This document shows, one piece after another, positions 34,970 to 45,012 of a stretch of DNA of 55,999 nucleotides; position 1 is the stretch's first letter; every line of letters starts with the position of its first letter. A program made the position numbers and the translations under genes. Source of the DNA: a bacterium (GTDB lineage: Bacteria; SAR324; XYD2-FULL-50-16); assembly GCA_018829445.1 (NCBI GenBank), contig JAHJTV010000070.1, positions 1 to 55,999 on the forward strand, in the 5' to 3' direction. The notes beneath the pieces are model-generated. The model did not search any database and was not told the origin of the DNA. It saw only the letters and a program-made list of their open reading frames with translations.

Positions 34970-35896
34970 TCACACAAGCCGACTTTGATATTCAACCGTC
35001 AGTTCCAAATCCTGGGGGAAATTTCCGAATAGTTTCCCAAAAATATTAACCCCTTGCGAATACTCTGCATCTGTTTTAACACCCAAACGGACGGAAATGA
35101 AAGGGGCCTGATCCAGTGAAAGCAGGTTCGGCACAACCTCCGATATAGTTTTTTTATTACAGGTTGATCCGTTTTTGTTAATCTGCCATGTTGCCAATCG
35201 ACCGTACTGGGTTTTATGCTTCCCCCACCATTTCGGTGTCAGTTTTCCTCTTTTGCCGCCAAAATCCCCTGGTGAACGCCAGGCTCCGATTTCAACATTG
35301 TTAATCCACAAGGTTATATCGGATTTTGCAAAGTTATTGAAAAAGGGGACTTCCGAACATAATTCCGCTGAAAAGCACAACGAAATCGGAAGATCACCCA
35401 ACGAAACAGGATTCGGGAACCGGTATTCCACAAAGCCGGTTTTAAACCAGACTAACTGGGCTTCCGTTTTTTCCGGAAAGAAAAAGACTTTTATATCGTC
35501 CTTACTTCCCAATTGTTTTTCCGCAGTACAGATGCCGCAAGGAACCGTTACCTGGGAATCTGTAAACTTTCCAACCGGCATGCTGATGGTTTCGGTTATG
35601 ACTTTGGGTTTGCTCGGTTCAGCCAATATAAAACTCACCTTATCGAACGCCAGGGAACAGATTTTTTGTGTTCCGCGAATTCCCGGTTTAAAATTCACGA
35701 TTAGCAATCCTGCTTCCTCCAGCTTTTGAACACTGACGGTTGCCGTTGAGAGAGGGATCTCCAATTCAGCAGCAATTTCATGCAGGTTTTTCCCGCCAGA
35801 ACGTAGCAACTCAATAATTCTTATCCGAAGTTCTCCGGACAAAGCCGAGGCGATTGTTTTGAATGCCTTAAAATCTCTTATTTCCAGTTTTTCCAT
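34970..35896 (-). CDS. ArsR-type winged-helix regulator with C-terminal ligand-like domain (COG4189-like)
   Basis: 308 residues. The N-terminal ~85 residues are a winged helix (ALSGELRIRIIELLRSGGKNLHEIAAELEIPLSTATVSVQKLEEAGLL). The remaining ~215 residues resemble the beta-rich C-terminal domain of predicted COG4189-type regulators found beside sugar-catabolic genes, with WINNVEIGAWRSPGDFGG and PKWWGKHKTQYG conserved-looking stretches. Cysteines in VPCGIC could bind metal, but no clear site is proven. It is divergent from the GH2/MFS operon across 193 bp, and local regulation of that operon is the best guess. Confidence 0.85.
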   Translation of the reverse strand: MEKLEIRDFKAFKTIASALSGELRIRIIELLRSGGKNLHEIAAELEIPLSTATVSVQKLEEAGLLIVNFKPGIRGTQKICSLAFDKVSFILAEPSKPKVITETISMPVGKFTDSQVTVPCGICTAEKQLGSKDDIKVFFFPEKTEAQLVWFKTGFVEYRFPNPVSLGDLPISLCFSAELCSEVPFFNNFAKSDITLWINNVEIGAWRSPGDFGGKRGKLTPKWWGKHKTQYGRLATWQINKNGSTCNKKTISEVVPNLLSLDQAPFISVRLGVKTDAEYSQGVNIFGKLFGNFPQDLELTVEYQSRLV

Positions 35897-36089
35897 ATAA
35901 GCAACATAACATGCCCTATTTCAGAGAGTCAAGAATAAGATTCAATAAAACATGAATCATTACTTTCCATAATTTTCCTAAAGTTGGTTGAGATATTTGA
36001 AAAGGTTTCAAAATTATTACCAAAATCGAGCTTGACAACTTAGTTTGCATTCTTTTAGCTTCAATAAAAATTAAACATATGGAAAAGAC

Positions 36090-37892
36090 ATGAAGTACAA
36101 TAAAATTTCAACTCCCTGGAAAGAGAGTGTTGACACAAGTCTTCCCCTTCCGGAATACCCTCGTCCACAGATGGTTCGCCAGGAGTGGATAAGCCTCAAC
36201 GGAATCTGGACGTATTCCATAACATCAAAAGATTCAAAGATTCCGGAATGTTTTACCGAGGATATTTTAGTGCCTTTTGCTCCCGAAACAGAACTCTCGG
36301 GTGTAATGCGCGCATTAAAGCCGGATGAGCGCCTTTGGTACCAACGGACTTTTTCTCTTCCCGAGGATTGGTATAGCAAAAGGGTGGTTCTACATTTTGA
36401 AGCGGTTGACTGGCAATGTGCCTGTTTTGTTAATGGCCAGCTGCTTGGAGAACACACCGGTGGTTATATCTCTTTTTCCTTTGATCTGACCGAGGTATTG
36501 CAGAAGGGGGAAAACGAAATCGTGCTATCGGTATGGGATCCCACTGATTCGCACTGGCAGCAGGTCGGAAAGCAGGTGTTAAATCCCGATAAAATCTATT
36601 ATACTGCCACCAGCGGAATTTGGCAGACGGTCTGGTTGGAAGCTGTTGCCATAGAAAATCATATTCTCGATCTGAAGCTGACACCGGACCCGGCTTCGAA
36701 GTGTTTGGAAGTTGCCGTCAAAAGCAGAGTCGCTGAAGAGTGCAACATTATAGTTTTTGCTGAAGGGCAGGAGATCCAAACAGTAAAAGGATTAACAAAT
36801 CAACCGGTCAGACTCTCAATTCCAAACCCAAGACTGTGGTCTCCCGAAGATCCCTTTCTATACGATGTAGCCGTCCAACTGTTTGATAAAGAGCTGCTTA
36901 TCGATGAAGTAAAGAGTTATTTCGGGATACGTTCCGTTTCTATTCGAAAAAGCCTATCGGGACACCGTCGGATTTATATTAACGATTCCCCCTGTTTTCT
37001 CCACGGTCCTCTGGATCAAGGCTATTGGCCGGAAAGTGGCATGACGCCTCCTTGCGAAGAGGCGCTGCTTTTTGATCTTAGAAAGATAAAGGAGATGGGA
37101 TTTAACATGGTTCGCAAACACGTCAAGGTTGAAACACGTCGCTGGTATTATCATGCGGATCGGCTGGGACTGGTTGTCGTACAGGATATGATCAACGGTG
37201 GTAAAAACATGGCTGGTGATCTAGAAACCTCCCTGATTATAGCCCTGGGAGGTCCGCACAAACGCGATAACACCCCTAAAGCATATCTTAAGGCAGGCCG
37301 GGAAATCGTTGAATCTCGTAAGGATTTCGAGAGAGAGTTGCTGGAGATGATGGATCATTTACACAACCATCCGTCATTGATGGTTTGGGTACCATTCAAC
37401 GAGTCTTGGGGGCAGTTTGATTCAAAGAGAATTGCGAAGTTAATGCGAGAGCATGATCCGACCCGGTTAATCGACCACGCATCCGGATGGTATGATCAAG
37501 GTGTTGGAGATTTTAGGAGCCGTCATCGGTACGTCTTAAAATTGAAAAAGCCGCCATCGAAGGACAAACGTGTCTATTTTTTATCCGAATACGGCGGTTA
37601 CAGTCTTATATGTAAAAACCATCTCTGGGATCCCGACAGGGATTTTAAGTATAAAACCTATAAAAGCCGGGAGCAATTGGAGCAGGCCTATCGAAATCTG
37701 ATTCGAAAGCAGGTTATACCATTAATCCCAAAAGGATTGGGGGCAGCCATTTACACTCAATTGAGCGATGTTGAGATCGAATGCAACGGATTGTTTACTT
37801 ATGATCGAAAAATACAAAAGATAGATTCCGATCTGGTTCATTCCCTTAATGAAGAGCTTTATGCGGCTTTTATAAAAGTTGAAACTCAATGA
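36090..37892 (+). CDS. Glycoside hydrolase family 2 (beta-galactosidase/beta-glucuronidase-like)
   Basis: 600 residues, no signal peptide, so cytoplasmic. N-terminal jelly-roll sugar-binding domain (~28-190; WISLNGIW, GGYISFSFDLTE, SGIWQTVWLE), immunoglobulin-like domain (~190-285), TIM barrel (~290-590). Acid/base Glu438 is in PFNESWG and the nucleophile is Glu500 in LSEYGG. Shorter than LacZ and close to compact GH2 enzymes; exact sugar unknown. The stop overlaps the start of the MFS gene (ATGA), so hydrolase and transporter form an uptake-and-cleavage unit, probably regulated by the divergent ArsR-type protein. TTGACA at 36032-36037 may be its -35 box, with a weak -10. Confidence 0.92.
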   Translation: MKYNKISTPWKESVDTSLPLPEYPRPQMVRQEWISLNGIWTYSITSKDSKIPECFTEDILVPFAPETELSGVMRALKPDERLWYQRTFSLPEDWYSKRVVLHFEAVDWQCACFVNGQLLGEHTGGYISFSFDLTEVLQKGENEIVLSVWDPTDSHWQQVGKQVLNPDKIYYTATSGIWQTVWLEAVAIENHILDLKLTPDPASKCLEVAVKSRVAEECNIIVFAEGQEIQTVKGLTNQPVRLSIPNPRLWSPEDPFLYDVAVQLFDKELLIDEVKSYFGIRSVSIRKSLSGHRRIYINDSPCFLHGPLDQGYWPESGMTPPCEEALLFDLRKIKEMGFNMVRKHVKVETRRWYYHADRLGLVVVQDMINGGKNMAGDLETSLIIALGGPHKRDNTPKAYLKAGREIVESRKDFERELLEMMDHLHNHPSLMVWVPFNESWGQFDSKRIAKLMREHDPTRLIDHASGWYDQGVGDFRSRHRYVLKLKKPPSKDKRVYFLSEYGGYSLICKNHLWDPDRDFKYKTYKSREQLEQAYRNLIRKQVIPLIPKGLGAAIYTQLSDVEIECNGLFTYDRKIQKIDSDLVHSLNEELYAAFIKVETQ

Positions 37893-39184
37893 AATCCAAA
37901 AACAAACCCACTGCTTTAGGAACTAAAAACTGGTTCATACTGGTGAGTCTTGGTCTAAGCGGTCAAATTGCCTGGAACGTGGAGAATTCGTGGTTTAATA
38001 CATTTGTATTTGATACGATCACTCCTGATCCGTCCCCCATAGCGATAATGGTTGCCGTTAGTGCGATCACTGCTACCGTTACGACGCTTATCATGGGAAC
38101 AATCAGCGACCAGATTGGGAAGCGGAAACCATTTATTCTGTTTGGATATGTCTTATGGGCACTCTCAACCATCGCCTATCCCATGGCCTCCTGGGTAAAA
38201 TCCATACAACTGGCCGTGTTTCTTGTGATCCTGCTGGACGCTGTTATGACCTTCTTCGGATCAACAGCCAACGACGCAGCTTTTAATGCCTGGGTAACTG
38301 ATATCACGGATGAGACCAACCGTGGTTTGACGGAAGGGGTACTCACCATCTTACCTGTTCTTGCCGTAATATTGGGAATGGGGCTTTCCGGATTACTGAT
38401 CGACAAATTCGGCTATTTTGTCTTTTTCCTCACCCTGGGCGGATTGGTGTTGGTGATGGGATTGGTCGGATCGCTCTCTTTGCAGGAAGGGCCTGATTTA
38501 AAACCGAGGGAAAAGATCACAATTCGGGAAACACTGGGAGAATTATTAGATCTCTTTACAATAAGAACCATCAAAGCTAACAGTGAGCTTTACCTGGTTT
38601 TTCTGATAATGGTTACCTTTCTCATCTCTCAGCAAATCGTCATGCCATACGAGCTGATCTATCTAAACAATTACCTGCATATCAGCAAAACAAACGCCGG
38701 AATCCTCACCGCTTTGATAGCGCCGGTTTTAATCTGCTTTGCGATCCCCATTGGAAAATTGACAGATCTCGGATACGGTTTCTCTGTGATTATAATCGGT
38801 TATATGTTAAGTGCCTTAGGCCAGTTTCTATTTTCTTTGACCGGCGAGTTCTGGCTCCTTGCTGTTACCGGGGTGATTAAAAGCATCGGATTTCTGATGA
38901 TGATTGTTATCGGCGCCTGGATTCGTAACTTGATGCCGCATGATGCCAGGGGACGATTTCAGGGTGTTAGACTTATTTTTGCGGTGATGTTGCCGATGGT
39001 TATCGGACCGGCAATCGGATCATTCATTATCAATAATTTTGGAATTCATACCGTTATGAATGGAGAGTCCGGATTCATACCCGTTCCACTCATCTACCAG
39101 GTATCAGCAGGTTTTGCCATACTCCCGCTTATTCCTCTGATTATTTTAAGAAGACGATGCAGGAAAAAAGGGTTGGAATTGTAA
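37889..39184 (+). CDS. MFS sugar transporter (SLC45/GPH-like)
   Basis: 431 residues with about 12 hydrophobic segments. The loop 2-3 motif GTISDQIGKRKPF is the MFS signature (GxxSDxxGRR/K). The N-terminus (NWFILVSLGLSGQIAWNVENSWFNTFVF) resembles SLC45/GPH-like oligosaccharide permeases. Translationally coupled to the GH2 gene by a 4-base overlap; it likely imports the oligoside or glycoside that the hydrolase cleaves. Substrate not predictable from sequence. Confidence 0.9.
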   Translation: MKSKNKPTALGTKNWFILVSLGLSGQIAWNVENSWFNTFVFDTITPDPSPIAIMVAVSAITATVTTLIMGTISDQIGKRKPFILFGYVLWALSTIAYPMASWVKSIQLAVFLVILLDAVMTFFGSTANDAAFNAWVTDITDETNRGLTEGVLTILPVLAVILGMGLSGLLIDKFGYFVFFLTLGGLVLVMGLVGSLSLQEGPDLKPREKITIRETLGELLDLFTIRTIKANSELYLVFLIMVTFLISQQIVMPYELIYLNNYLHISKTNAGILTALIAPVLICFAIPIGKLTDLGYGFSVIIIGYMLSALGQFLFSLTGEFWLLAVTGVIKSIGFLMMIVIGAWIRNLMPHDARGRFQGVRLIFAVMLPMVIGPAIGSFIINNFGIHTVMNGESGFIPVPLIYQVSAGFAILPLIPLIILRRRCRKKGLEL

Positions 39185-39381
39185 GGTTCAATACAAACAC
39201 GAATACAACCTCTTAATGGCCAAGTTCAATTCGTTCAATAGTCCTAAATCATAAAAAATTACACGCATTCTATGGGAGACAAGCGACACAAACTCCTTGT
39301 TAACGGCATCCTTATACATGTTTTTGACTGTGAATTTAGTGCTGTTGAATTCTGTCATATCTAAGGTGGAGAATTTTATCT

Positions 39382-41754
39382 TCAGTGAGAACCGTCCAGG
39401 ATGTATTTTTCCAGAACGTCAAAAACCTGTTTCCTGGCAATTGGTTTGGAGATGTAATCATCCATTCCAACCTTCAGGCAGTTCTCGCGATCCCCTTTCA
39501 TGGCATGGGCTGTCATGGCAACAATGGGGACATGATTGATCTCGCTTCCACTCCTGTTGCGGCTATGAATCTTATTATCCGTCAGGAGCTGTCTTTCAAG
39601 TCTTCTTATCTCCTCGGTTGCCTGGTAGCCGTCCATAACCGGCATTTGAACATCCATGAAGATCAGATCGATCTCATTGGGTCCTTTTTGATACAGCTCC
39701 ACTGCCTCCTGTCCATCATTAGCAACCTCGACCTGGTATCCGGCTTTTTTTAACATCAAGACTGCCAGTTTCTGATTGACTTTGTTATCTTCCACCAGAA
39801 GAATTCGAGCAGATCTTTTCAGGGATTCCATTACCGAATACTGGGTATGGATTTTCGATGACAATCCAGCTTTCAGCTTTTGCAAACTGCCCGTTTCCCC
39901 AAGGATGCTTTCAAGCATACGAAAGAGCTTCGGCTTAAAGATCGGTTTTGTCAAAAATCCATTGAAGCCATGCTGGAGGCATTTTTGAGAATCACGCTCA
40001 ATGGTAGAAGACAAAGCAACCAGGGGAATACAGGCAAAAGACTCTCCGGACTGCCGGATCTGGTCTGCAACATCGTATCCGCTGAAATCCGGCATCTGGA
40101 TATCACAAATGCAAAGATCATAAGTCTTTCCTTCAAGGTGTGTTTGTAAAAGATGATCAAATACCTCTTTCCCATCCTGCAAGGCTGTTAAGTCTACGCC
40201 AACAGACAATAGCAGGTGATTCAGTAGTTTCAGATTGGTTTCATTGTCATCCACTATCAGAATTTTTTTATTCCTAAGCGAAGCGGGAGAGAAAATTTCC
40301 AACTCCTTTTGATCCGGTTTTCTGAAGGTTGCTAAAAAATGGAAAATACTACCGGCGCCTTCGGGTTTTGATGAATCGCTGTTTGCCATCACCGGGGCGG
40401 GGCTTTCAACCCACACATCACCCCCCATTTTTTTAGAGATTTTCTTGCAGATGGAAAGGCCCAACCCGGTTCCTCCATATTTTCTCGTGATGGTTCCATC
40501 CACCTGTTGAAACGGCTCAAAGATAGTAGTCAGTTTCTCACCGGGAATACCGATTCCAGTATCACGAATGGTTGTGTGTATAATTATCTCTTTTTCACTC
40601 TCTTTTTCTAAAGCTAGCGTGATCTCAATTTCACCCTCTTCCGTAAATTTTGAAGCGTTTCCCAACAGGTTCACCAAGATTTGTCTGAATCTCAGAGGAT
40701 CTCCCACCACCATTGCCGGGATATCATCATTGATAATACATAATAATTCGATCGATTTTGATTCCAACCGGGGTTGAATAATATTACAGACATCAAAAAC
40801 GACCAGCTCCGGATCAAAATTCAACTCCTCAAAATCCAGTTCTCCTGACTCCACCTTGGAAAAATCAAGCACATCATTAATCAGAGCCAATAATGACTCT
40901 CCGCTACTTTTGATAGTATTGGTGTAATCTATCTGGTCCTCAGTTAGCGGTGTTTCAAGCAACATATTGGTAAAGCCGATCACACCATTCATCGGAGTTC
41001 GGAGTTCATGGCTGATGGTAGCCAAAAAAGCACTCTTGGCTATGTTGGCGGACTCAGCATCCAAGGCCAGTTTTTTTTCTTTTTCCACAGAATTTCTTAG
41101 CTGTTCATTGACCCCTTTCAGTTCTTTTTCAGCTCGTTCCCTGTTAGTGATCTCCTCTTTTGCCTTAATCACTGATTCTACCATTTTTCGATGGCGTCTC
41201 TCTGATATTGGAGCGGTAAAAGCCAGATAGAGGTTAAAAACATATAAAATAAGAATTTTAATGAGTTCAACTGAAAGGTTTACCTCCTTTTGATCAATAA
41301 ACACCAGATAGCATATCAATAAGGCATAGGACAGAACGGTCAAGTGAGCAAAAGCAATAACCCGTTTGGAAGTTGTGACAACCTGATCGGCTGTTTTTAT
41401 GCTGAGGACGAAAAACAACCAACTCGCATCACCTCCTGAAATGTAGATGGCAAGAGTGTAAAAGAATATATCGGTTAACAAAAAAACGAGGCCCAGGTTC
41501 CGTTTTTTTTGCCGCTTGTAATAAAAATAGAGCAATATCCAGGAGATAATGGAATAGGACAATACGACCCCGAAAAACAGCCCTATATCCAACCAGAATA
41601 CCTGCCCGAAGACAATGCGGTTATGAAGAGTTACCAAAACACATAATATCAGAAATCCCGCTAATCGGACGCGAGGCATTTCAATCGCATTTAGCCTGTA
41701 TTGTCGCCTGTGTTTTTCTGATCTCTCTTTTGACAAGTCGGGATTGCTGACCAT
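39382..41754 (-). CDS. Hybrid histidine kinase with two receivers
   Basis: 790 residues. About five to six transmembrane helices (~30-190), coiled coil, HisKA (FLATISHELRTPMNGVIGFT), HATPase (NLLGNASKFT, DTGIGIP, GGTGLGLSIC), first receiver (ILIVDDNETN; Asp in LCICDIQMPDFSG; LTKPIF), second receiver (ILLVEDNKVNQ; Asp in LIFMDVQMPVMDG; ISKPIA). BarA/GacS-like layout without a C-terminal Hpt domain, so phosphate must go to a separate Hpt. Sits alone, convergent with the MFS gene. Confidence 0.92.
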   Translation of the reverse strand: MVSNPDLSKERSEKHRRQYRLNAIEMPRVRLAGFLILCVLVTLHNRIVFGQVFWLDIGLFFGVVLSYSIISWILLYFYYKRQKKRNLGLVFLLTDIFFYTLAIYISGGDASWLFFVLSIKTADQVVTTSKRVIAFAHLTVLSYALLICYLVFIDQKEVNLSVELIKILILYVFNLYLAFTAPISERRHRKMVESVIKAKEEITNRERAEKELKGVNEQLRNSVEKEKKLALDAESANIAKSAFLATISHELRTPMNGVIGFTNMLLETPLTEDQIDYTNTIKSSGESLLALINDVLDFSKVESGELDFEELNFDPELVVFDVCNIIQPRLESKSIELLCIINDDIPAMVVGDPLRFRQILVNLLGNASKFTEEGEIEITLALEKESEKEIIIHTTIRDTGIGIPGEKLTTIFEPFQQVDGTITRKYGGTGLGLSICKKISKKMGGDVWVESPAPVMANSDSSKPEGAGSIFHFLATFRKPDQKELEIFSPASLRNKKILIVDDNETNLKLLNHLLLSVGVDLTALQDGKEVFDHLLQTHLEGKTYDLCICDIQMPDFSGYDVADQIRQSGESFACIPLVALSSTIERDSQKCLQHGFNGFLTKPIFKPKLFRMLESILGETGSLQKLKAGLSSKIHTQYSVMESLKRSARILLVEDNKVNQKLAVLMLKKAGYQVEVANDGQEAVELYQKGPNEIDLIFMDVQMPVMDGYQATEEIRRLERQLLTDNKIHSRNRSGSEINHVPIVAMTAHAMKGDRENCLKVGMDDYISKPIARKQVFDVLEKYILDGSH

Positions 41755-42144
41755 TGGAATTCCAGTCTGTTTATAAAAGCCATGTATCAGATGTTATTAA
41801 TTACTTTGTGAACACCAGTATCCCATTTTTCCTGGCAGGCGTCTAGTTTTGTTTTTATTTTAGAAATATTCCCATTGCATTGTTGTTCTGATAATTCCAA
41901 TAATTGGTTTCAGCAAGCAAGAGAATTTTGTTGATTGAGGAAACTCTTTATTTTGCAGGGGAATCACCAAGGGGCGATCATATGCGATTCATTGTCTGAG
42001 GTTATCATCAGACTGATTTTAGATTTAAACAAACAATGGAATAAGCTGTAGGACTCAACTTGTTCCCATAACGCTTAAAATAAGAACAAATAGAAAGAAG
42101 CTATATTGAGAATTACCTATCATCAATTGATTATTGATCGTTCT
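41755..42144. other. Intergenic stretch upstream of hybrid kinase, no gene recognised
   Basis: About 390 bp that must hold the kinase promoter. No gene, hairpin or repeat stands out until the element beginning at 42145. Confidence 0.4.
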
Positions 42145-42543
42145 CAGGGCAATCGCATGAAAACTTAATGAAACAATCAATGGGCTCGATAAGCTTCAGT
42201 AAAAAATAGAGGCAGTAAACCCCAACGGGGTTTAATATCCAGCAGCCTGGGATCAGCGAACTTGTGAGTGCCATCCCAGGACGTGGATTTGAACAAGTTT
42301 TATGAACTCTGAAGGAGTTCAACAAGCAAGTCTGAAATCCTGTTTTAGCTTTACCAAGATATATTGAACGCTTTCAGCGTTCTTTTCGGGTATTGCCATG
42401 TTATCCCGGGGTGGCGTTCGCAAACTCACTGACCCCGGGCTGTTAATTGTTTGTCCCCTGTAGGGATTGATTGTTTCCGTTGATCTTTTTTCCAATAATC
42501 AGGAAATAGGGCATTGCCTTGGATTTTTCGTGCGATTGCCTTG
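42145..42543. mobile_element. 399-bp non-autonomous element with 19-bp inverted termini and 10-bp target duplication
   Basis: Left end CAGGGCAATCGCATGAAAA (42145-42163); the right end (42525-42543) reads CAAGGCAATCGCACGAAAA on the complement, 17 of 19 identical. Perfect 10-bp direct repeats TGATCGTTCT flank it (42135-42144 and 42544-42553). The interior is a row of small hairpins: AAACCCC/GGGGTTT at 42217-42233, CCTGGGA/TCCCAGG at 42246-42280, GAACTC/GAGTTC at 42304-42320, GAACGCT/AGCGTTC at 42366-42382, CCCGGGG/CCCCGGG at 42405-42439 and CCCT/AGGG at 42456-42465. No open frame. The long target duplication would suit an IS4-type transposase acting in trans (inference). Confidence 0.85.
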
Positions 42544-42606
42544 TGATCGTTCTTTCTGTTAAATCAGTATTTTATATTGGTTTTTTTTCTGATAGTCAAT
42601 AATCAA

Positions 42607-42819
42607 TCAATGCCATTAACTTAAGGTCTTACACCTTCATTGAACTATCAAAAATGCAACATACAAATGGTAGGGCGGGGTTACATCCCCGCCAGAACCA
42701 ACAAAAGGCGGCCATATAAGGCCGCCCTACCGTTATTCCCTGCAATAAATTAGAATTTCCTGTGTTCTGGTTATGAAGGTCAATTGAATGCATATTATTT
42801 CTTTAGTTAACGACATTGA
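42607..42819. mobile_element. 213-bp MITE-like element (copy 2)
   Basis: Second copy of the element at 28157-28370. Left terminus TCAATGCCATTAACTTAAG; the right terminus complement is TCAATGTCGTTAACTAAAG (16 of 19 identical). The flanks ATAATCAA (42599-42606) and ATAACCAA (42820-42827) match at 7 of 8 positions, consistent with a slightly mutated target duplication. Contains the GGTAGGGCGG double hairpin at 42669-42731. Confidence 0.85.
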
Positions 42820-42908
42820 ATAACCAATTATTAATTGAAAACTTCAAACAACTTAATGTTTAAGTAATCACCTATTGGATTATATCTTTGCCAGTGTTTA
42901 TTGTATTA

Positions 42909-43400
42909 ATGGATATGAAAGAAAAGAGAAACAAACCGGAGTTGCAGGAAATTGTGATCCCCAGGGAGGATGCTGTTTTCCGGATGGATGAACAGGGACG
43001 GTGGTTCAATGAATTTGGCAGGATCACTAAAAATTCCATTATCCGCTATTTTAACAACTCAATTCAAAAGGATGAAGGGGGATACTTCGTTACCCAGGAG
43101 ATCGGAGAGCGCAATGAGAAAGTCTATTTCCCTTACGAAGAGACCGCCCTGTTCGTTATTGACCTGAAATTCAGATCTGACGGGATTTATCTGCTTTTGA
43201 ATACGAAAGTGGAGATATTGCTTAATCCTCATGAATTGTATGTAAAGGAGGACAATCTATACATGAGTCATGAGGGTGAAATTATAAAATTTTCCGAGAG
43301 GAGCTTGGTAAAAATATCCAAAGTATTGGAGTATAAGGATGAGGAAACATATATCTGTTTGGAAAACTCACGATTCCTTGTAAAAACAATCAATGAGTAG
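42909..43400 (+). CDS. DUF1285-like protein of unknown function
   Basis: About 163 residues from ATG 42909. The stretch VFRMDEQGRWFNEFGRITKNSIIRYFNNSIQKDEGGYFV and YFPYEETALFVIDL follows the DUF1285 pattern (structured, beta-rich, function unknown). No signal peptide or transmembrane segment. Start uncertain: a TTG at 42888 and ATG at 42915 are in frame, and no clear ribosome-binding site decides. It stands alone just downstream of the mobile-element cluster. Confidence 0.65.
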   Translation: MDMKEKRNKPELQEIVIPREDAVFRMDEQGRWFNEFGRITKNSIIRYFNNSIQKDEGGYFVTQEIGERNEKVYFPYEETALFVIDLKFRSDGIYLLLNTKVEILLNPHELYVKEDNLYMSHEGEIIKFSERSLVKISKVLEYKDEETYICLENSRFLVKTINE

Positions 43401-43667
43401 TAATAATTAACTTCCGCAAGATACGGTGGATTTGCAGCAACTCTTAAATGACAAATGGCTCAGTACAGCTGTTTTTAGCCGTTTTATTTAATGCCAACAA
43501 TTCAGTTGTCATTTCACAACAGGTAACATAAGATCCAAAAAAATCGAATCAATTGATCTGTAGAATGTTTTTATAAACAATCTGCGGATGAATTGAGTTT
43601 CAATGAATTGCTGATTCCAAGCCATGAACCTCTTGATACCCACCATTAAAATTCACGGAGTCGTTAT

Positions 43668-44600
43668 ATGAGTTATAAAGATTTTAAATTCAAAGCCGAC
43701 GAAGAACTGGAGATTTTTGTAGCATCCTGGATACCGGAAGATAGCGCCAAAATAAAAGCGGTGGTGCAACTGTCCCATGGTATGGCTGAGCACATTACTC
43801 GATACGAGGGATTTGCCAAATACCTAAATGATAATGGATACGCTGTCTATGGTAATGATCACCGGGGACATGGAAAGACTGCCGGCGTTATGGAAAATGT
43901 CGGTTATTTTTCTGACAAAGATGGGTTTAAAAAAGTCGTGATGGACATGTTTCGATTAACCAGGATCATTAAGGAAAAACACCCGGATTTGCCCGTCTAC
44001 CTGTTTGGACACAGCATGGGATCATTATTGGCAAGAAACTATATCTGCGATTTCGGCAAAGAGTTGCAGGGGGTTATTTTGTCAGGCACCATGGGAAATC
44101 CCGGGTTGCTGGGAAAGATCGGAGTTGGTGTGGCTAAACTGGAGAGTATCTTCAAAGGAAGGAAAGCCAAAAGCCCTATGTTGGACAAAATGAGTTTTGG
44201 AAAATTCAACAATGCCTTTAAACCCAACCGAACGAAATTTGACTGGCTTAGCCGGGATAACGAAGAAGTGGATAAATATATAAACGATCCCTATTGCGGA
44301 ACTGTTTTTACCGCCGGTTTTTTTGTCGACTTGCTGTCCGGCTTAAATGAAACCTTTAAAAACAGTAATGTTGAAAAAACACCAAAAGAGCTGCCGATTC
44401 TTTTGTTTTCGGGTGAAAAAGATCCTGTCGGCAATAATAAAAAAGGCGTTGAAGGTGTCTATCAATCTTATCTGAAAGCCGGAATCCAGGATGTTACTCA
44501 CAAGTTTTATCCCCAAGGAAGACATGAAATGCTCAATGAAATCAATCGGGATGAGGTTTTTGCTGATGTGGTTTCCTGGCTCAACAGCCATCTCCCTTGA
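43668..44600 (+). CDS. Alpha/beta hydrolase, monoacylglycerol-lipase-like
   Basis: 310 residues, cytoplasmic. Hydrolase_4 pattern: VVQLSHGMAEHITRYEGFA with oxyanion-hole HG, YGNDHRGHGKT, nucleophile elbow GHSMGS (Ser116), acid Asp252 in SGEKDPVG and His286 in GRHEML. These are the signatures of monoacylglycerol lipase/lysophospholipase-type enzymes that hydrolyse lipid esters. Complete length. Converges on the DUF2917 gene with a 19-bp gap. Confidence 0.9.
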   Translation: MSYKDFKFKADEELEIFVASWIPEDSAKIKAVVQLSHGMAEHITRYEGFAKYLNDNGYAVYGNDHRGHGKTAGVMENVGYFSDKDGFKKVVMDMFRLTRIIKEKHPDLPVYLFGHSMGSLLARNYICDFGKELQGVILSGTMGNPGLLGKIGVGVAKLESIFKGRKAKSPMLDKMSFGKFNNAFKPNRTKFDWLSRDNEEVDKYINDPYCGTVFTAGFFVDLLSGLNETFKNSNVEKTPKELPILLFSGEKDPVGNNKKGVEGVYQSYLKAGIQDVTHKFYPQGRHEMLNEINRDEVFADVVSWLNSHLP

Positions 44601-44619
44601 TTACCCGGACAGATGGCTT

Positions 44620-45012
44620 TTAATACGCTTCCAATTGCTGATTTTGTCCTGGTTGGTTCTTCACAAAATCAGCAATCGATTTCAATCGATCCTTTAATTC
44701 CAATCGAGATAAAAGGGTAAGAATCGATAGAATTTTTGATTTGCGCAGACAGGTGAATCGGGTTGAATGTCGCTGTTTCACCAGATTCAATATCACACCC
44801 TTCCCAATCAAACTGACAGAAGAGTCTCGATAACCCGTAATGGCAACCTTTCCCTTGTCTTTAATCCGAAATACTTCTCCCGGCTTCAGGATATGATCAT
44901 AAGCATCCCCTGCCTGGGTTACCCATAAGATTCCGTCTTCACACAAAATAGAGATTTCCGTAGGATTCCCGTCCAAAAAGATCATCTCGTTTTTTGAAAT
45001 TACATATTTCAT
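44620..45012 (-). CDS. DUF2917-like small protein
   Basis: 130 residues from ATG 45012, which follows AGGAG. Its first ~85 residues match the DUF2917 cupin-like strand pattern (ILCEDGILWVTQAGDAYDHILKPGEVFRIKDKGKVAITGYRDSSVSL). Function unknown; proteins of this family often sit beside MocR-type regulators or aminotransferases, as here, where the divergent neighbour is a MocR regulator 266 bp away. The C-terminal ~40 residues are basic and not recognised. Confidence 0.75.
   Translation of the reverse strand: MKYVISKNEMIFLDGNPTEISILCEDGILWVTQAGDAYDHILKPGEVFRIKDKGKVAITGYRDSSVSLIGKGVILNLVKQRHSTRFTCLRKSKILSILTLLSRLELKDRLKSIADFVKNQPGQNQQLEAY

Noticed and set aside
42145..42543. CRISPR array reading of the hairpin row
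   Set aside because: The hairpins differ from one another in sequence and spacing; there are no identical repeats with regular spacers and no cas genes.
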